DNA of 64,000 nt from Acidobacteriaceae bacterium (GTDB lineage: Bacteria; Acidobacteriota; Terriglobia; Terriglobales; Acidobacteriaceae): NCBI GenBank assembly GCA_003134995.1, contig PLDC01000028.1, positions 62,001-126,000 on the forward strand, read 5' to 3'. The notes beneath the pieces are model-generated. The model was not told the DNA's origin, ran no database searches, and saw only the letters and a program-made list of their open reading frames with translations. Shown here piece after piece: positions 54,419 through 64,000 of the stretch. Every line of letters starts with the position of its first letter. The stretch's first letter is position 1. Made by a program: the position numbers and the translations under genes.

Positions 54419-55519
54419 TTACTTCAGTACGGCCATCGAACTCGGTGTATTCCCAACGTGATATGAATAGATGGATGTCAAGTTCCCACTACTCAAACTG
54501 AACGCTTGTATCCCCGCAGACGTGCCCTGGTTCGCCACATACAAATATTCTCCGGTTGGGTCCACAGCGAGCACGCTAGGGCTGCCTCCCTGCGTGACGA
54601 AGGGTCCGACGGTAGCGAGGGTCGGAAGCCCGGTAGTGGAATCGATCAAATATACGGCAACGTTACTCGATCCCTGATCGGCCACGTACAGGTACGCTCC
54701 CGCAGGATCGAAGATCAGCGACACTGGCGCAATGTTAGGGGAGGTACTGATTGTGGCGGAAAGCGTCAAACTTCCAGGCGGCGTACCCGTCGCGCTAATG
54801 GAAAATACAGCGATGGTACCTGATCCTGTATTCGCCACGTACAGGGTTGAGCCGCTGGGGTCAATTGCCAGTCCGTTCGGATTGAAACCGGTACTGGAAA
54901 CCGTGCCCAGGTTCGTGAGCACTCCTGCGCTCGCGCTGAAAGCTACGATGGATCCATCATTTCCAACCTGCCCGCCTGTGGCAGTGACATAAAGATAGTT
55001 GCCCGATGGAGTCACCTGAATATTCGCCGGCGGCAACCCAACCCCAAACGGAGAGTTGGGAACCTGCGTTAGCGCGCCACTGCTGCTATCGATCGAGAAT
55101 ACCGAAATGTTATCTGATCCGATGTTCGCCACGTACAGGTAGCCGCCGGTAGGGTCCATGGCTAAGTACGCAGGCTGCGACGCGCTGGATCCAACGGGCG
55201 TTCGCGGAGTGATCTCGGTCAACGTGCCGTTGCTGGCAATGTCGAACAGAGAAATGTCATTCTCCAACTGGCCGGGGTTCGCTACATACAAATATTTTCC
55301 CGAAGGATGGATCACCACAGAGTTGGCCCCAACACCTACAGGGTACGGACTTCCCTGGATCTCCGTTAGCACGCCAGAGTTTGGGTCTTCGCGGTAAGCC
55401 TTAACTTGATTGACGGCCGGGATGGTCGCGTAAAGGTAATGGCTGGAAGTCGTACCGCAACTGATGCAACTGGCAATACTCGCGACAACAAACACCAGGA
55501 CCAATGCCTTCTGAAGCAT
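54419..55519 (-). CDS. Lipoprotein with lactonase-like seven-bladed beta-propeller
   Basis: The product is 366 residues from ATG 55519, which has AGGAG upstream. A lipobox CISC ends the signal (LVLVFVVASIASCISC). About seven blades repeat the pattern YLYVANxGSxxxSxFxIxxxxGxLTxxxxSP: HYLYATIPAVNQVKAYREDP, KYLYVANPGQLENDISLFDI, GYLYVANIGSDNISVFSI and so on. The fold resembles 6-phosphogluconolactonase/cytochrome cd1-type propellers, but many acidobacterial copies are surface binding proteins of unknown role. The longer frame to 55639 is not supported. It is separate from the efflux operon by 290 bp. Confidence 0.88.
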   Translation of the reverse strand: MLQKALVLVFVVASIASCISCGTTSSHYLYATIPAVNQVKAYREDPNSGVLTEIQGSPYPVGVGANSVVIHPSGKYLYVANPGQLENDISLFDIASNGTLTEITPRTPVGSSASQPAYLAMDPTGGYLYVANIGSDNISVFSIDSSSGALTQVPNSPFGVGLPPANIQVTPSGNYLYVTATGGQVGNDGSIVAFSASAGVLTNLGTVSSTGFNPNGLAIDPSGSTLYVANTGSGTIAVFSISATGTPPGSLTLSATISTSPNIAPVSLIFDPAGAYLYVADQGSSNVAVYLIDSTTGLPTLATVGPFVTQGGSPSVLAVDPTGEYLYVANQGTSAGIQAFSLSSGNLTSIYSYHVGNTPSSMAVLK

Positions 55520-55809
55520 CCGTAACTCCTGAGAGAATTTGAAAGCGAAGAACAATAATACCGGGTGCCGTGAACTCCGGCGTGGAAAACATCCTCTATC
55601 ATACGGTGATTGCGAAGAAAAAGGGGCCGCACGCCCCATGAGAATTGCCGCGCGCGATGCCCCCAGAGTTTTGAGACCACGCTGAGGCTTGCTCGTTCCA
55701 GGTTCCTACTCACTCCTGCGATGCCGCGCTCCCGAAGACGGGTTGCATGTGGCATTACCCGTGCGGTGGCGATGCTTATAGATTTCAACCCGCCTGAGAC
55801 TCCAGGCGC

Positions 55810-58800
55810 TTAGTGCGCCGGGCTCGGTCTGGGAGTGCCATGAGAACTTTCAGCCAGAGATGTGTCTTCCCCGCCGCGCAACGCCGTTCGCAGCCGGTCA
55901 AGGTAGACATATACCACGGGGGTAGTAAACAAGGTAAGCGCCTGACTGACAATCAGTCCGCCGACAATCGTGATGCCGAGCGGACGATGCAGCTCGGAAC
56001 CAGTGCCCCTGCCAAGTGCCAGCGGCAGGCCTCCTAGCAGCGCAGCCATCGTCGTCATCATAATGGGACGGAAACGCAGCAGGCAAGCCTCATAGATGGC
56101 CTCGGCCGGCTTCTTCCCTTGCGTGCGCTCCACGTCGAGCGCCACGTCGATCATCATAATGGCGTTCTTTTTCACCAAACCAATCAGCAGGATGATACCG
56201 ATCATTCCAATCACATTGAGTTCGTTGTGCGTCAGCAGCAGGGCCAGCAGCGCGCCCACGCCGGCTGATGGAATCGTCGAGAGGATGGTGATGGGGTGAA
56301 TGTAGCTCTCATACAACATACCCAGCACGATATAAACCGTAATCAACGCGGTAAAAATCAGGATCTTCTGGCTCGAAAGGGAATCCTGAAACGCCTGCGC
56401 AGTTCCCTGAAAACTTGCCTGAATCGTCGCGGGGAACCCGATGGAAGCCTGGACCTTTTCGATGGCTTGTGTTGCCTGTCCAAGAGCGACTCCGGGGGCC
56501 AGGTTAAATGAAATCGTGACCGACGGAAACTGGCTCTGGTGATTTACCGCCAAAGGTATGTTGGAAGGCGTGAAGTGAGTGAAGGCCGCCAGAGGTATGG
56601 GAGTGCCGCTAGTGGAGCGCAGATAGATATTCTGCAAGGCCTCTGTCGTCTGCTGGAACTGCGGCGCGACTTCCATGACCACGTGATATTGGTTCAGCGG
56701 ACGATACATGGTCGAAACCTGGCGCTGTCCGAACGCGTCGTAGAGCGCATTATCGATGTCCTGTGCGGCTACTCCCAGCCGGCCCGCCGTATCGCGATCA
56801 ATCACCAACTGCGCTTGCAATCCTTTATCTTGCTGGTCCGTATTCACGTCGCGCAGTTCGGGCAGCCCACGCATTTTCTGCAACAACAGCGGACCCCAGT
56901 TGTTGAGTTCAGCCAAATCCTCGCCTTGTATCGTGTACTGGTATTGTGCCTGACCCAAGCGTGGGCTGAGCGTGAGATCCTGCTGCGTTTGCAGGAACAG
57001 CGTGGCTCCCGGGACCACTGCAAGTTTGCCCCGCAATCGATCGATCACATCGTCGGCGGTCACGTTGCACGGATCCCAGAAGTGGGGGGTCTTGCATTGG
57101 CCGCGCTTCTCCAGTGGCTTCAGCATGACGAAGAACCGGCCCTGGTTGGTCGCAGAGCCTCCGCCCGCGAAACCAACCACCGTGTCGACCGCTGGGTCTT
57201 TCATCACGATTTGCACGAACTGGTCCATCTTGCCGCTCATGGCCTGGAATGAGATATCCTGCGCCGCCTGCACTGCGCCATTCAGCCGACCCGTATCCTG
57301 CTGCGGGAAAAATCCCTTCGGCACCTGGATGTAGAGGTACACACTCAAACAGGCTACGAGAATCGTCACTACCAGCGTCAGCGGTTGATTCCGCAGCACC
57401 CAGGTCAGCGCATGCCGGTACGTCGTCAGCAGCCCGTCGAAGAGCCATTCGCTGGCACGATAGAAAACATTATGCCGCTCGCCCGGTGGGGATCGCCGCA
57501 GGAATTTCGCACACATCGTCGGCGTGGTGGTCAGCGACACGATTAATGAAACTCCGATTGCAATGCTCAGCGTGACCGCGAACTCCCGAAACAGCCGTCC
57601 TATAATTCCGCCCATCATCAGCAACGGAATGAACACCGCGACCAGGGACACACTCATGGAAACCACAGTAAACCCAATTTCCGCAGCCCCCTTGAACGCC
57701 GCCTCCACCGCGTCCATGCCGTGTTCCACATAGCGCATGATGTTTTCCAGAACCACGATGGCGTCATCCACCACGAAGCCAGTAGAAATCGCCAGCGCCA
57801 TGAGCGAGAGATTATCCAGGCTGTAACCGAGCAGATACATGCCGGCAAACGTGCCCACTAGCGAAAGCGGCACGGCGATGCTGGGGATCACCGTTGCCCG
57901 CACCGTGCGCAGGAACACGAACACCACCAGAATCACCAGCACAATAGAAATCAGCAGAGTGGTTTCAATGTCCTTCACCGAAGCCCGGACCGTAATCGTG
58001 CGGTCTGAGACCACCGCCAGCTTGATAGCTGGGGAAATCGAGGACTGCAGATAAGGCATCAGAGCGCGCACGCGATCCACAGTTGCAATGACGTTGGCGG
58101 CGGGCTGCCGGAAAATGACTACCAGCACACCAGGTTTGCCGTTCGCCAACCCGAGGTTGCGCACGTCCGCTACCGAGTCCTGCACGTCGGCCACGTCTCC
58201 CAGTCGCACCGGCCCGCCGTTCTTATATGCCACGATGAGCGGCCGGTATTCGTCTGCGGTGAAGAGTTGGTCGTTGTCGCTGAAGGTCCACGAGCTCGCG
58301 CCGTTCGATACCGATCCTTTGGCCTGATTGGCATTCGCAAGATTGAGCGCGTTGCGCACCGTGTCGAGGCCCACCCCTAGCTTGTTGAGCAGCATGGGAT
58401 TGACCTCGGCCCTTACCGCAGGCGGCGCCGAACCGTATGTGAACACCTGGCCAACTCCGTCCACTTGCGCGAGCTTCTGCGCCAGAATCGAGTCGGAGGT
58501 GTCGTACAAACGCGCCACCGGAACCGTGTCCGAGGTAAGCGCCAGAATTAGGATGGGAGCGTCCGCAGGATTGATCTTGCGATAGGTCGGATTGCTGGGC
58601 AGATTGGAAGGAAGCTGGCTGCGAGCGGCATTGATTGCGGCTTGCACATCGCGCGCCGCGGCATCGATGTTCCGGTTCAAATCGAACTGCAACGCGATAC
58701 CGGTCGAGCCCAATTGGCTCGACGAAGTCATCTGGTTCACGCCCGAGATGCGTCCGAACTGCCTCTCCAAGGGCGTCGCAACCGCGGAAGCCATGGTCTG

Positions 58801-58968
58801 CGGGTCGGCTCCAGGCAATTGCGCGCCAACGCTGATCACCGGAAAATCGACTCGCGGCAGAGAAGCTACCGGCAATAAATTGAAGGCAAGAATCCCCGAG
58901 AGCAGCAGCGCCGCCGCCAGCAGTGACGTGCCAATCGGACGCCGAATAAATGGAGCCGAAATATTCAT
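55810..58968 (-). CDS. mdtC: RND multidrug efflux permease subunit, MdtC type
   Basis: The product is 1052 residues with the usual 12-helix RND fold and two large periplasmic loops. Its N terminus (FIRRPIGTSLLAAALLLSGILAFNLLPVASLPRVDFPVI) and LERQFGRISGVNQMTSSSQLGST match MdtC more closely than AcrB. The TM4 proton-relay segment [16 protein letters not shown] is intact. It sits downstream of the mdtB-type gene, as in enterobacterial mdtABC, where MdtB and MdtC form a mixed trimer. A 203-bp gap with a palindromic element separates the two. No outer-membrane factor gene is adjacent. Substrates may include bile salts or antibiotics in known systems; here they are unknown. Confidence 0.93.
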   Translation of the reverse strand: MNISAPFIRRPIGTSLLAAALLLSGILAFNLLPVASLPRVDFPVISVGAQLPGADPQTMASAVATPLERQFGRISGVNQMTSSSQLGSTGIALQFDLNRNIDAAARDVQAAINAARSQLPSNLPSNPTYRKINPADAPILILALTSDTVPVARLYDTSDSILAQKLAQVDGVGQVFTYGSAPPAVRAEVNPMLLNKLGVGLDTVRNALNLANANQAKGSVSNGASSWTFSDNDQLFTADEYRPLIVAYKNGGPVRLGDVADVQDSVADVRNLGLANGKPGVLVVIFRQPAANVIATVDRVRALMPYLQSSISPAIKLAVVSDRTITVRASVKDIETTLLISIVLVILVVFVFLRTVRATVIPSIAVPLSLVGTFAGMYLLGYSLDNLSLMALAISTGFVVDDAIVVLENIMRYVEHGMDAVEAAFKGAAEIGFTVVSMSVSLVAVFIPLLMMGGIIGRLFREFAVTLSIAIGVSLIVSLTTTPTMCAKFLRRSPPGERHNVFYRASEWLFDGLLTTYRHALTWVLRNQPLTLVVTILVACLSVYLYIQVPKGFFPQQDTGRLNGAVQAAQDISFQAMSGKMDQFVQIVMKDPAVDTVVGFAGGGSATNQGRFFVMLKPLEKRGQCKTPHFWDPCNVTADDVIDRLRGKLAVVPGATLFLQTQQDLTLSPRLGQAQYQYTIQGEDLAELNNWGPLLLQKMRGLPELRDVNTDQQDKGLQAQLVIDRDTAGRLGVAAQDIDNALYDAFGQRQVSTMYRPLNQYHVVMEVAPQFQQTTEALQNIYLRSTSGTPIPLAAFTHFTPSNIPLAVNHQSQFPSVTISFNLAPGVALGQATQAIEKVQASIGFPATIQASFQGTAQAFQDSLSSQKILIFTALITVYIVLGMLYESYIHPITILSTIPSAGVGALLALLLTHNELNVIGMIGIILLIGLVKKNAIMMIDVALDVERTQGKKPAEAIYEACLLRFRPIMMTTMAALLGGLPLALGRGTGSELHRPLGITIVGGLIVSQALTLFTTPVVYVYLDRLRTALRGGEDTSLAESSHGTPRPSPAH

Positions 58969-59009
58969 GCTTTTACATCAACTTCTGCTGCCGCAAATCA
59001 ACTGCGCTT

Positions 59010-59100
59010 GTCATCCCGAGCGTAGCGAGGGACCTTGGTTCTTGCCGCAGGTGTTGCCATGCCGGCAAACACCAGGATCCCTCGCGCTGCTCGGGATGAC
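59010..59100. repeat. Long imperfect palindrome between mdtB and mdtC
   Basis: GTCATCCCGAGCGTAGCGAGGGACC at 59010-59034 (described by ends: starts GTCATCCCGAG, ends GAGGGACC) is matched by the reverse complement at 59075-59100 with two small differences. A second inner dyad GGTGTT-GCC / GGC-AAACACC forms the top, so about 91 bp can fold into one long hairpin. It looks like a dispersed intergenic palindrome known from many acidobacterial and other soil genomes. It may work as an attenuator in the operon. Confidence 0.8.
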
Positions 59101-59171
59101 AGCGTGTTTTGGTTCGCGTCATCCGCGAAATTGCTTCAGTCCCCGAAACCGATTCAACCCTGAAACTGTAC

Positions 59172-62100
59172 CTAATCCGCAGGCATCTCGTGCGGAATCG
59201 GATTGCCGATCCGGTACTTCTCAAACCTGTGTGCCAAACGGTCAAACCACAGATAAACAACGGGGGTGGTATACAGCGTGAGCAACTGGCTCAGTAACAA
59301 CCCGCCGACAATCGTGATACCCAAAGGCCGCCGCAACTCCGCACCCGTTCCTGATCCTAGCGCCAGCGGCAAACCGCCGAGCAGCGCCGCCATTGTCGTC
59401 ATCATGATGGGACGGAAGCGCAGCAGACACGCTTGAAAAATAGCTTCTTCTGGCGGTTTGTTCTCCTCGCGCTCGGCTTCGAGCGCGAAGTCGATCATCA
59501 TAATGGCGTTCTTCTTTACGATGCCGATCAGCAGAATGATTCCGATCAGCGCCACCACCGTTAGGTCATTCCCCGTAATCATAAGAGCCAGAATCGCGCC
59601 TACTCCGGCCGAGGGTAGCGTGGAAAGAATCGTGATGGGGTGAATGTAACTCTCATACAAAACTCCCAGCACAATGTAGACGGTAATGATGGCGGCGAGA
59701 ATCAGGAATGGTTCGCTGGAAAGCGAATTTTGAAATGCGGCAGCCGTTCCTTGAAAAGATGCATGGATGCTCGCCGGCATCTGAATTTCTTTCTCCACTT
59801 CTTGAATCGCGCGCGTCGCATCACCCAGAGACGCTCCGGGTGCGAGATTGAATGAGAGCGTCACAACGGGGAACTGTCCCTGATGGTTGACCGCGAGTGG
59901 CGCGTTGCCGGACTGCATGCGTACAAATGTGGAGAGGGGTACAGGAGTTCCACTGGTGGTTGGCGCGGGAGCATTAGCAGTGGGCGCGCCGGAACTGGGT
60001 AATGAACTCGCGGGCCGAACGTACATGTCATTCATGGCCTCAGGTGTCATGGCGAAACTCGGCAAGACCTCGAGCACCACGTGGTACTGATTCAACTGAG
60101 TGAAGATGATGGAAACCTGCCGCTGCCCGAACGCGTCGTAGAGCGTATTGTCGATGGCCTGCGGAAGAATTCCCAGCCGCGACGCCGTATCGCGGTCGAT
60201 CGTAACGTTGGTTCTGAGCCCGCCATTCAACTGGTCCGTCGCCACATCGCGCAGTGTCGGAACCGCGCGCAGTTTCTCCACCAGCTTCGGCGTCCAAAGC
60301 GCGAGTTCCTGCGCATCGGCGTCTTCGATCGAGTATTGGAACTGCGTGCGGCTGACTCGATCCTCCACTGTCAAATCCTGCACGGGCTGCATATAAAGAG
60401 TAATTCCCTCCACCTTCGCCAGTTCAGGCTGCAGACGCCGGATGATCGCAGATGCGTCATCGCCGCGCTCATCGAGTGGTTTCAAATTGATCTGAATGCG
60501 CCCGCTGTTTGGAGTTGTGTTCGTGCCATCCACGCCGATAAAAGACGACAAGCTCTCCACCGCTTTGTCTTTCAAAATCACCTTCGCCAGTTCCTGCTGG
60601 CGCTGCGACATGGCGTCAAACGAAATGCTGTCGGGTGCTTCTGAAATCCCCAGAATCACACCAGTATCCTGCACCGGAAAAAATCCCTTTGGCACAATCA
60701 CGTAAAGAAACAGCGTAAGAACCAGCGTTCCGAAGGTCACAAACAAGGTCGCTGTCTGGTGCTTCAGCACCCACTTCACCGTGCGTCCATAAGACGCAAT
60801 GACCCGGTTGTAGAAATCCTCCGTAACCTCGTAGAAGCGGCCTTTCTCGCCTTCTTTGCGGTGCTTGAGCAGCTTGGCGCACATCATGGGAGTCAAGCTG
60901 AGAGAAACGCCAGCCGAAACTAAAATCGTCACCGCCAGCGTGACCGCAAACTCGCGAAACAGCCGGCCCACAATGTCGCCCATGAACAACAGCGGAATCA
61001 GCACGGCAATCAGAGAAACCGTGAGCGAAACAATCGTGAATCCGATCTGCCCCGATCCCTTCAGCGCCGCATCCAGCGGCGAATCTCCAGCCTCCAGGTA
61101 GCGATCGATGTTTTCGATCATGACGATGGCGTCATCCACAACGAAGCCGGTGGAAATCGTCAACGCCATCAGCGTCAGATTGTTAAGGGTGTACCCGAGC
61201 ACATACATCACGCCGAACGTTCCGACGATCGAGAGCGGAACCGCGACGCTGGGAATGAAAGTAGCCCGCCAATTCCTCAGGAAAAAGAAAATAACGATGA
61301 TCACCAGCACGATGGTCAGTGCCAACTCGAAATAAACGTCCCTTACCGATGCGCGGATCGTCGTGGTCCGGTCAGTAAGAATCTGTACCTTCACCGCCGA
61401 CGGCAGCGATGCCTGCAACTGCGGCAACAGCTTCTTGATGCGGTCGACCACGCTGATAATGTTGAACCCAGGCTGCCGCTGAATGTTGACGATGACTGCT
61501 GGAGTCGTATTCATCCACGCCGCAAGTCGCGTGTTCTCTATGCCGTCGATCACATTGGCAATATCGCTCAACCGCACCGGCGCTCCGTTGCGATAAGCAA
61601 CCACGATCGGTTTGTACTGCTCGGCGGAAAAGAGCTGATCGTTGGCTCCAATAGTGTAGGACTGCCGCAGACCGTCGATGACGCCTTTCGCCTGATCCAC
61701 GTTGGCCCCGGCCAACGCCGTGCGCACATCTTCGAGGCTCAATCCGTACGAAGCCAACGCCGTCGGATTTACTTGAACTCGCACCGCGGGCTTTTGTCCG
61801 CCGCTGATCGAAACCAGGCCTACGCCAGGTAACTGCGAAATTTTCTGCGCCAGAGCGGTGTCGGCAAGATCCTCGACCTTGGACAAGGCTAATGAATCCG
61901 AACTCATGGCCAGCGTGAGAATCGGAGAATCCGCCGGATTTACTTTGTTGTAAATGGGAGGATTCGGAAGATCCGTCGGCAGGAACGTGGCCGCCGCGTT
62001 CACCGCAGCCTGCACCTGCTGCTCTTCGACATCAATATTCTGGTCGAGGCCAAACTGCAGCGTGATGACTGAGCTGCCAAATGAACTCGTCGAGGTCATC

Positions 62101-62336
62101 TGGCTCAGTCCGGGCACTTGTCCGAACTGCCGCTCCAATGGCGAAGTAACGGACGACGCCATCACCTCGGGATCGGCCCCCGGATAAAACGTCACCACCT
62201 GAATCGTCGGGTAATCCACTTCAGGCAGCGCGGAAACAGGCAGCTGAAGAAAAGCGACCCACCCCACCAGCAGCACGCCCACCATCAACAGCGTGGTCGC
62301 CACTGGCCGGAGAATGAATAATCTTGAAGGACTCAT
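59172..62336 (-). CDS. mdtB: RND multidrug efflux permease subunit, MdtB type
   Basis: The product is 1054 residues. [52 protein letters not shown] and [16 protein letters not shown] follow MdtB almost residue by residue. TM4 has [15 protein letters not shown] with the proton-relay Asp pair. A short Pro/Ala/Ser/Thr insertion ([20 protein letters not shown]) in the second periplasmic half is not typical and may be a flexible loop. Its ATG overlaps the adaptor stop (ATGA at 62333-62336). In Escherichia coli MdtB carries the proton flow and pairs with MdtC; this is assumed here by homology. Confidence 0.94.
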   Translation of the reverse strand: MSPSRLFILRPVATTLLMVGVLLVGWVAFLQLPVSALPEVDYPTIQVVTFYPGADPEVMASSVTSPLERQFGQVPGLSQMTSTSSFGSSVITLQFGLDQNIDVEEQQVQAAVNAAATFLPTDLPNPPIYNKVNPADSPILTLAMSSDSLALSKVEDLADTALAQKISQLPGVGLVSISGGQKPAVRVQVNPTALASYGLSLEDVRTALAGANVDQAKGVIDGLRQSYTIGANDQLFSAEQYKPIVVAYRNGAPVRLSDIANVIDGIENTRLAAWMNTTPAVIVNIQRQPGFNIISVVDRIKKLLPQLQASLPSAVKVQILTDRTTTIRASVRDVYFELALTIVLVIIVIFFFLRNWRATFIPSVAVPLSIVGTFGVMYVLGYTLNNLTLMALTISTGFVVDDAIVMIENIDRYLEAGDSPLDAALKGSGQIGFTIVSLTVSLIAVLIPLLFMGDIVGRLFREFAVTLAVTILVSAGVSLSLTPMMCAKLLKHRKEGEKGRFYEVTEDFYNRVIASYGRTVKWVLKHQTATLFVTFGTLVLTLFLYVIVPKGFFPVQDTGVILGISEAPDSISFDAMSQRQQELAKVILKDKAVESLSSFIGVDGTNTTPNSGRIQINLKPLDERGDDASAIIRRLQPELAKVEGITLYMQPVQDLTVEDRVSRTQFQYSIEDADAQELALWTPKLVEKLRAVPTLRDVATDQLNGGLRTNVTIDRDTASRLGILPQAIDNTLYDAFGQRQVSIIFTQLNQYHVVLEVLPSFAMTPEAMNDMYVRPASSLPSSGAPTANAPAPTTSGTPVPLSTFVRMQSGNAPLAVNHQGQFPVVTLSFNLAPGASLGDATRAIQEVEKEIQMPASIHASFQGTAAAFQNSLSSEPFLILAAIITVYIVLGVLYESYIHPITILSTLPSAGVGAILALMITGNDLTVVALIGIILLIGIVKKNAIMMIDFALEAEREENKPPEEAIFQACLLRFRPIMMTTMAALLGGLPLALGSGTGAELRRPLGITIVGGLLLSQLLTLYTTPVVYLWFDRLAHRFEKYRIGNPIPHEMPAD

Positions 62337-63571
62337 GAAGCCGGAATTCCTGTTCCTGGTTTCCCTGATTCCGGAGCGCCTGGCACCGAAGCTCCCTGCG
62401 TGGGGCCGCCCCGGAACTCGATCTTGCTCCCGGTCTGCAGCTTGTCCTGGCCGTCGGTCACGACCGTGTCTCCGGGGTTAAGTCCGCTTGCAATCGCGGT
62501 GTTGTTGCCTTGTGCAACCGACACTGTCACCGAACGCGCTTCGACAGTCTTGTCCGCTTTCACCAGATAAACAAATGTTCCCTGCGGTCCACGCAGAAGC
62601 GCCGCCGTGGGCAGCACTGTGCTGTTCTTTCGCGTCTCCAGCAGCAGGTTCGCATTCACAAACTGGTTCGGCCACAGCTGGTTGTCTTTGTTGTCGAAGA
62701 CGGCTTTCAGCTTTGCAGTTCCCGTGGTCAGGTCGATCTGGTTGTCAATCGTCTGCAGTTTGCCCGTCGCCAGCTTAGTTTGATTGTCGCGGCTGTAAGC
62801 CTCGACCAGCAGCGTCGCGTTCTTCATATGTTGCGACACAGTCGGCAACTGATCTTCCGGCAAGGTAAAGATGACGGCAATCGGCTGCAGTTGCGTAAGG
62901 ATCAGCATTGGATTGGTATCCGCCGCATGCACAATATTTCCCGGGTCAACCTGCCGTAGCCCAACGCGCCCGGTAAACGGCGCCGTGATGTTGCAATAGA
63001 CGAGCTGCAGCTTGGCGTTATTGATCTGCGCCTGATCCGTGCGCACCTGCCCGTCAAGCTGATCGACCAGTGACTTCTGCGTGTCCACCTGCTGCTGCGC
63101 AATGCTTCCCGAAGGAATCAAAGTGGTATAGCGTTCGAGGTTCAGCCTCGCGTCGCGCAGCGTTGCCTGATCTTTGAATATCTGCGCCTGCATCTGTTCC
63201 AGTTGCACCTGATAAGGCCGCGGATCAATCAAGATCAGCAAATCGCCTTCTTTCACGGTCTGCCCTTCCTGAAAATTCACGCGCATAATCTGCCCGTCGA
63301 CGCGGCTCTTAATATTCGCCGTGTAAAACGCAGTTACCGAGCCGAGCCCAACCAGGTAAACGGGCATGTCCTGTTGCTGCACCTTGGCCACAGCCACCGT
63401 GACAACACGCGGACCCGCGGCTTGCGCTTTCTGTTGCTTTGAGTCGCCGCCGGAGCAGCCGGAAAGAAACACGCAAATCACACCAAGGGCAACAGAGAAA
63501 AAAATCCCAAGCCGTGAGTGGCCGGCAAAATGACGTCGGGCTTGAAGAGAACTGATATCAGTTATTTTCAC
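62333..63571 (-). CDS. mdtA: RND periplasmic adaptor lipoprotein, MdtA type
   Basis: The product is 412 residues. A hydrophobic signal ends in a lipobox LSGC (Cys39). The adaptor has the usual order: beta-barrel start ([24 protein letters not shown]), lipoyl half ([30 protein letters not shown]), alpha-hairpin (about 125-185), then beta-barrel and membrane-proximal parts ([17 protein letters not shown]). It links the inner-membrane pump to an outer-membrane channel. It is the first gene of the operon; the promoter should lie in 63572-63837, where I see no clear boxes. A Gly/Pro-rich tail closes it. Confidence 0.93.
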   Translation of the reverse strand: MKITDISSLQARRHFAGHSRLGIFFSVALGVICVFLSGCSGGDSKQQKAQAAGPRVVTVAVAKVQQQDMPVYLVGLGSVTAFYTANIKSRVDGQIMRVNFQEGQTVKEGDLLILIDPRPYQVQLEQMQAQIFKDQATLRDARLNLERYTTLIPSGSIAQQQVDTQKSLVDQLDGQVRTDQAQINNAKLQLVYCNITAPFTGRVGLRQVDPGNIVHAADTNPMLILTQLQPIAVIFTLPEDQLPTVSQHMKNATLLVEAYSRDNQTKLATGKLQTIDNQIDLTTGTAKLKAVFDNKDNQLWPNQFVNANLLLETRKNSTVLPTAALLRGPQGTFVYLVKADKTVEARSVTVSVAQGNNTAIASGLNPGDTVVTDGQDKLQTGSKIEFRGGPTQGASVPGAPESGKPGTGIPAS

Positions 63572-63837
63572 GGTTTAGGTAAGTCGCACCTTTCCACAAG
63601 CTAGGCGCAGAACGCACGGTTCATTAGACGTATCCATTTTCAATTCGGTTGCGGTAACTCCGCAAGAGAAAGGCGGCAAAACGGCTTACTAAAGGTCATC
63701 ACACGCGAGAGCCTCAGGTGGAAAACTGCATGCAGATACCATAGCAAAACCGCATGAAACCAGCATCAACTGTGGCGGCGCACAGGTCAAGGGCGGGGCG
63801 AAAGTTTTACAAATCTTTACTCGCTTTGACTTTCCGT

Positions 63838-64000
63838 TTACGGATGACGCGCTTGCAGTGCAGACGGCGGCGGATGCACCGTCTCATACGAGGCTATCTC
63901 CGCTTCATGCTGCAGCGTGAGCCCAATATCATCCAGTCCGTTCAGCAGGCAGTGCCGCACGAAATCATCGATCGGAAATTTGGTGCAAAAGCCCTGGTCA
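63838..64000 (-). CDS. leuD: 3-isopropylmalate dehydratase small subunit, C-terminal fragment
   Basis: Only the last 53 codons lie in the window; the start is beyond the right edge. [21 protein letters not shown] and [11 protein letters not shown] are the conserved LeuD C terminus. LeuD with LeuC converts 2-isopropylmalate to 3-isopropylmalate in leucine synthesis. The stop is TAA at 63838-63840. The gene reads leftward, toward the efflux operon. Confidence 0.93.
   Translation of the reverse strand, partial: DQGFCTKFPIDDFVRHCLLNGLDDIGLTLQHEAEIASYETVHPPPSALQARHP

Noticed and set aside
56539..57252. 237-residue frame opposite mdtC
   Set aside because: Antisense shadow of a clear RND gene with Arg/His-rich composition.
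58592..59281. 229-residue frame across the mdtB-mdtC gap
   Set aside because: It crosses the 3' end of mdtB, the palindrome and the 5' end of mdtC on the wrong strand.

Overview
The window looks like a chromosome segment of a soil Acidobacterium of the Koribacter/Terriglobus type. That placement is an inference from gene content: SYLF, DUF5818-like and 'VWFA-related' secreted proteins, glycoside hydrolase 71/99-like proteins, InlB-type repeats on a phosphoesterase, and many secreted proteins with Pro/Ala/Ser-rich linkers. Genes are dense and GC-rich, with Shine-Dalgarno sequences of the AGGAG type. I see no tRNA, rRNA, CRISPR array, phage or insertion sequence.

Layout. (1) 0.36-9.95 kb: three sensor kinases in a row. 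The first is a 2106-residue cytosolic hybrid kinase with eleven perfectly spaced 92-residue HAMP repeats, a GAF domain and three receiver domains. Two HisKA_3 (NarL-partner type) kinases follow. (2) 10.2-16.3 kb: stress and envelope genes (general-stress glycine-zipper protein, SYLF protein, DUF3309 peptide, TonB-like protein), an ECF sigma factor, a degenerate sugar-nucleotidyltransferase-like protein overlapping a STAS protein, and a secreted low-complexity protein. (3) 16.4-40.1 kb: an apparent surface-polysaccharide region. It holds a thymidylate-kinase-like protein, a GT4 glycosyltransferase, two paralogous GH71/99-like proteins, a lipoprotein phosphoesterase, a multicopper oxidase, a TPR protein, a flippase fused to a DGNHR-motif domain, a 1400-residue TPR plus outer-membrane-barrel protein, a polytopic membrane protein, three small secreted proteins and a nucleotidyltransferase-fold protein. 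The part list (GT4, flippase, TPR-barrel, glycosidase) resembles the logic of Pel-type export without being a recognisable pel operon. (4) 40.3-44.3 kb: four response regulators (two receiver-only, two NarL/LuxR type) and a von Willebrand A protein. (5) 44.4-49.1 kb: a stress island of very small genes (lmo0937-like, CsbD, YciE-like ferritin fold, Lys-rich histone-like, Gln/Gly-rich hydrophilin-like, DUF1328, two DUF5818-like). (6) 49.3-55.5 kb: an S9 peptidase with an extra C-terminal domain, a type III polyketide synthase with an FAD reductase, and a beta-propeller lipoprotein. (7) 55.8-63.6 kb: an mdtABC-type RND efflux operon with a large palindromic element between mdtB and mdtC. (8) The right edge carries the 3' end of leuD.

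How it fits together: sensing (kinases and NarL regulators), envelope or desiccation stress protection, and building and exporting a surface glycan dominate the window. Several start codons were moved from the longest open frame to the position supported by a ribosome binding site, including GTG and TTG starts.
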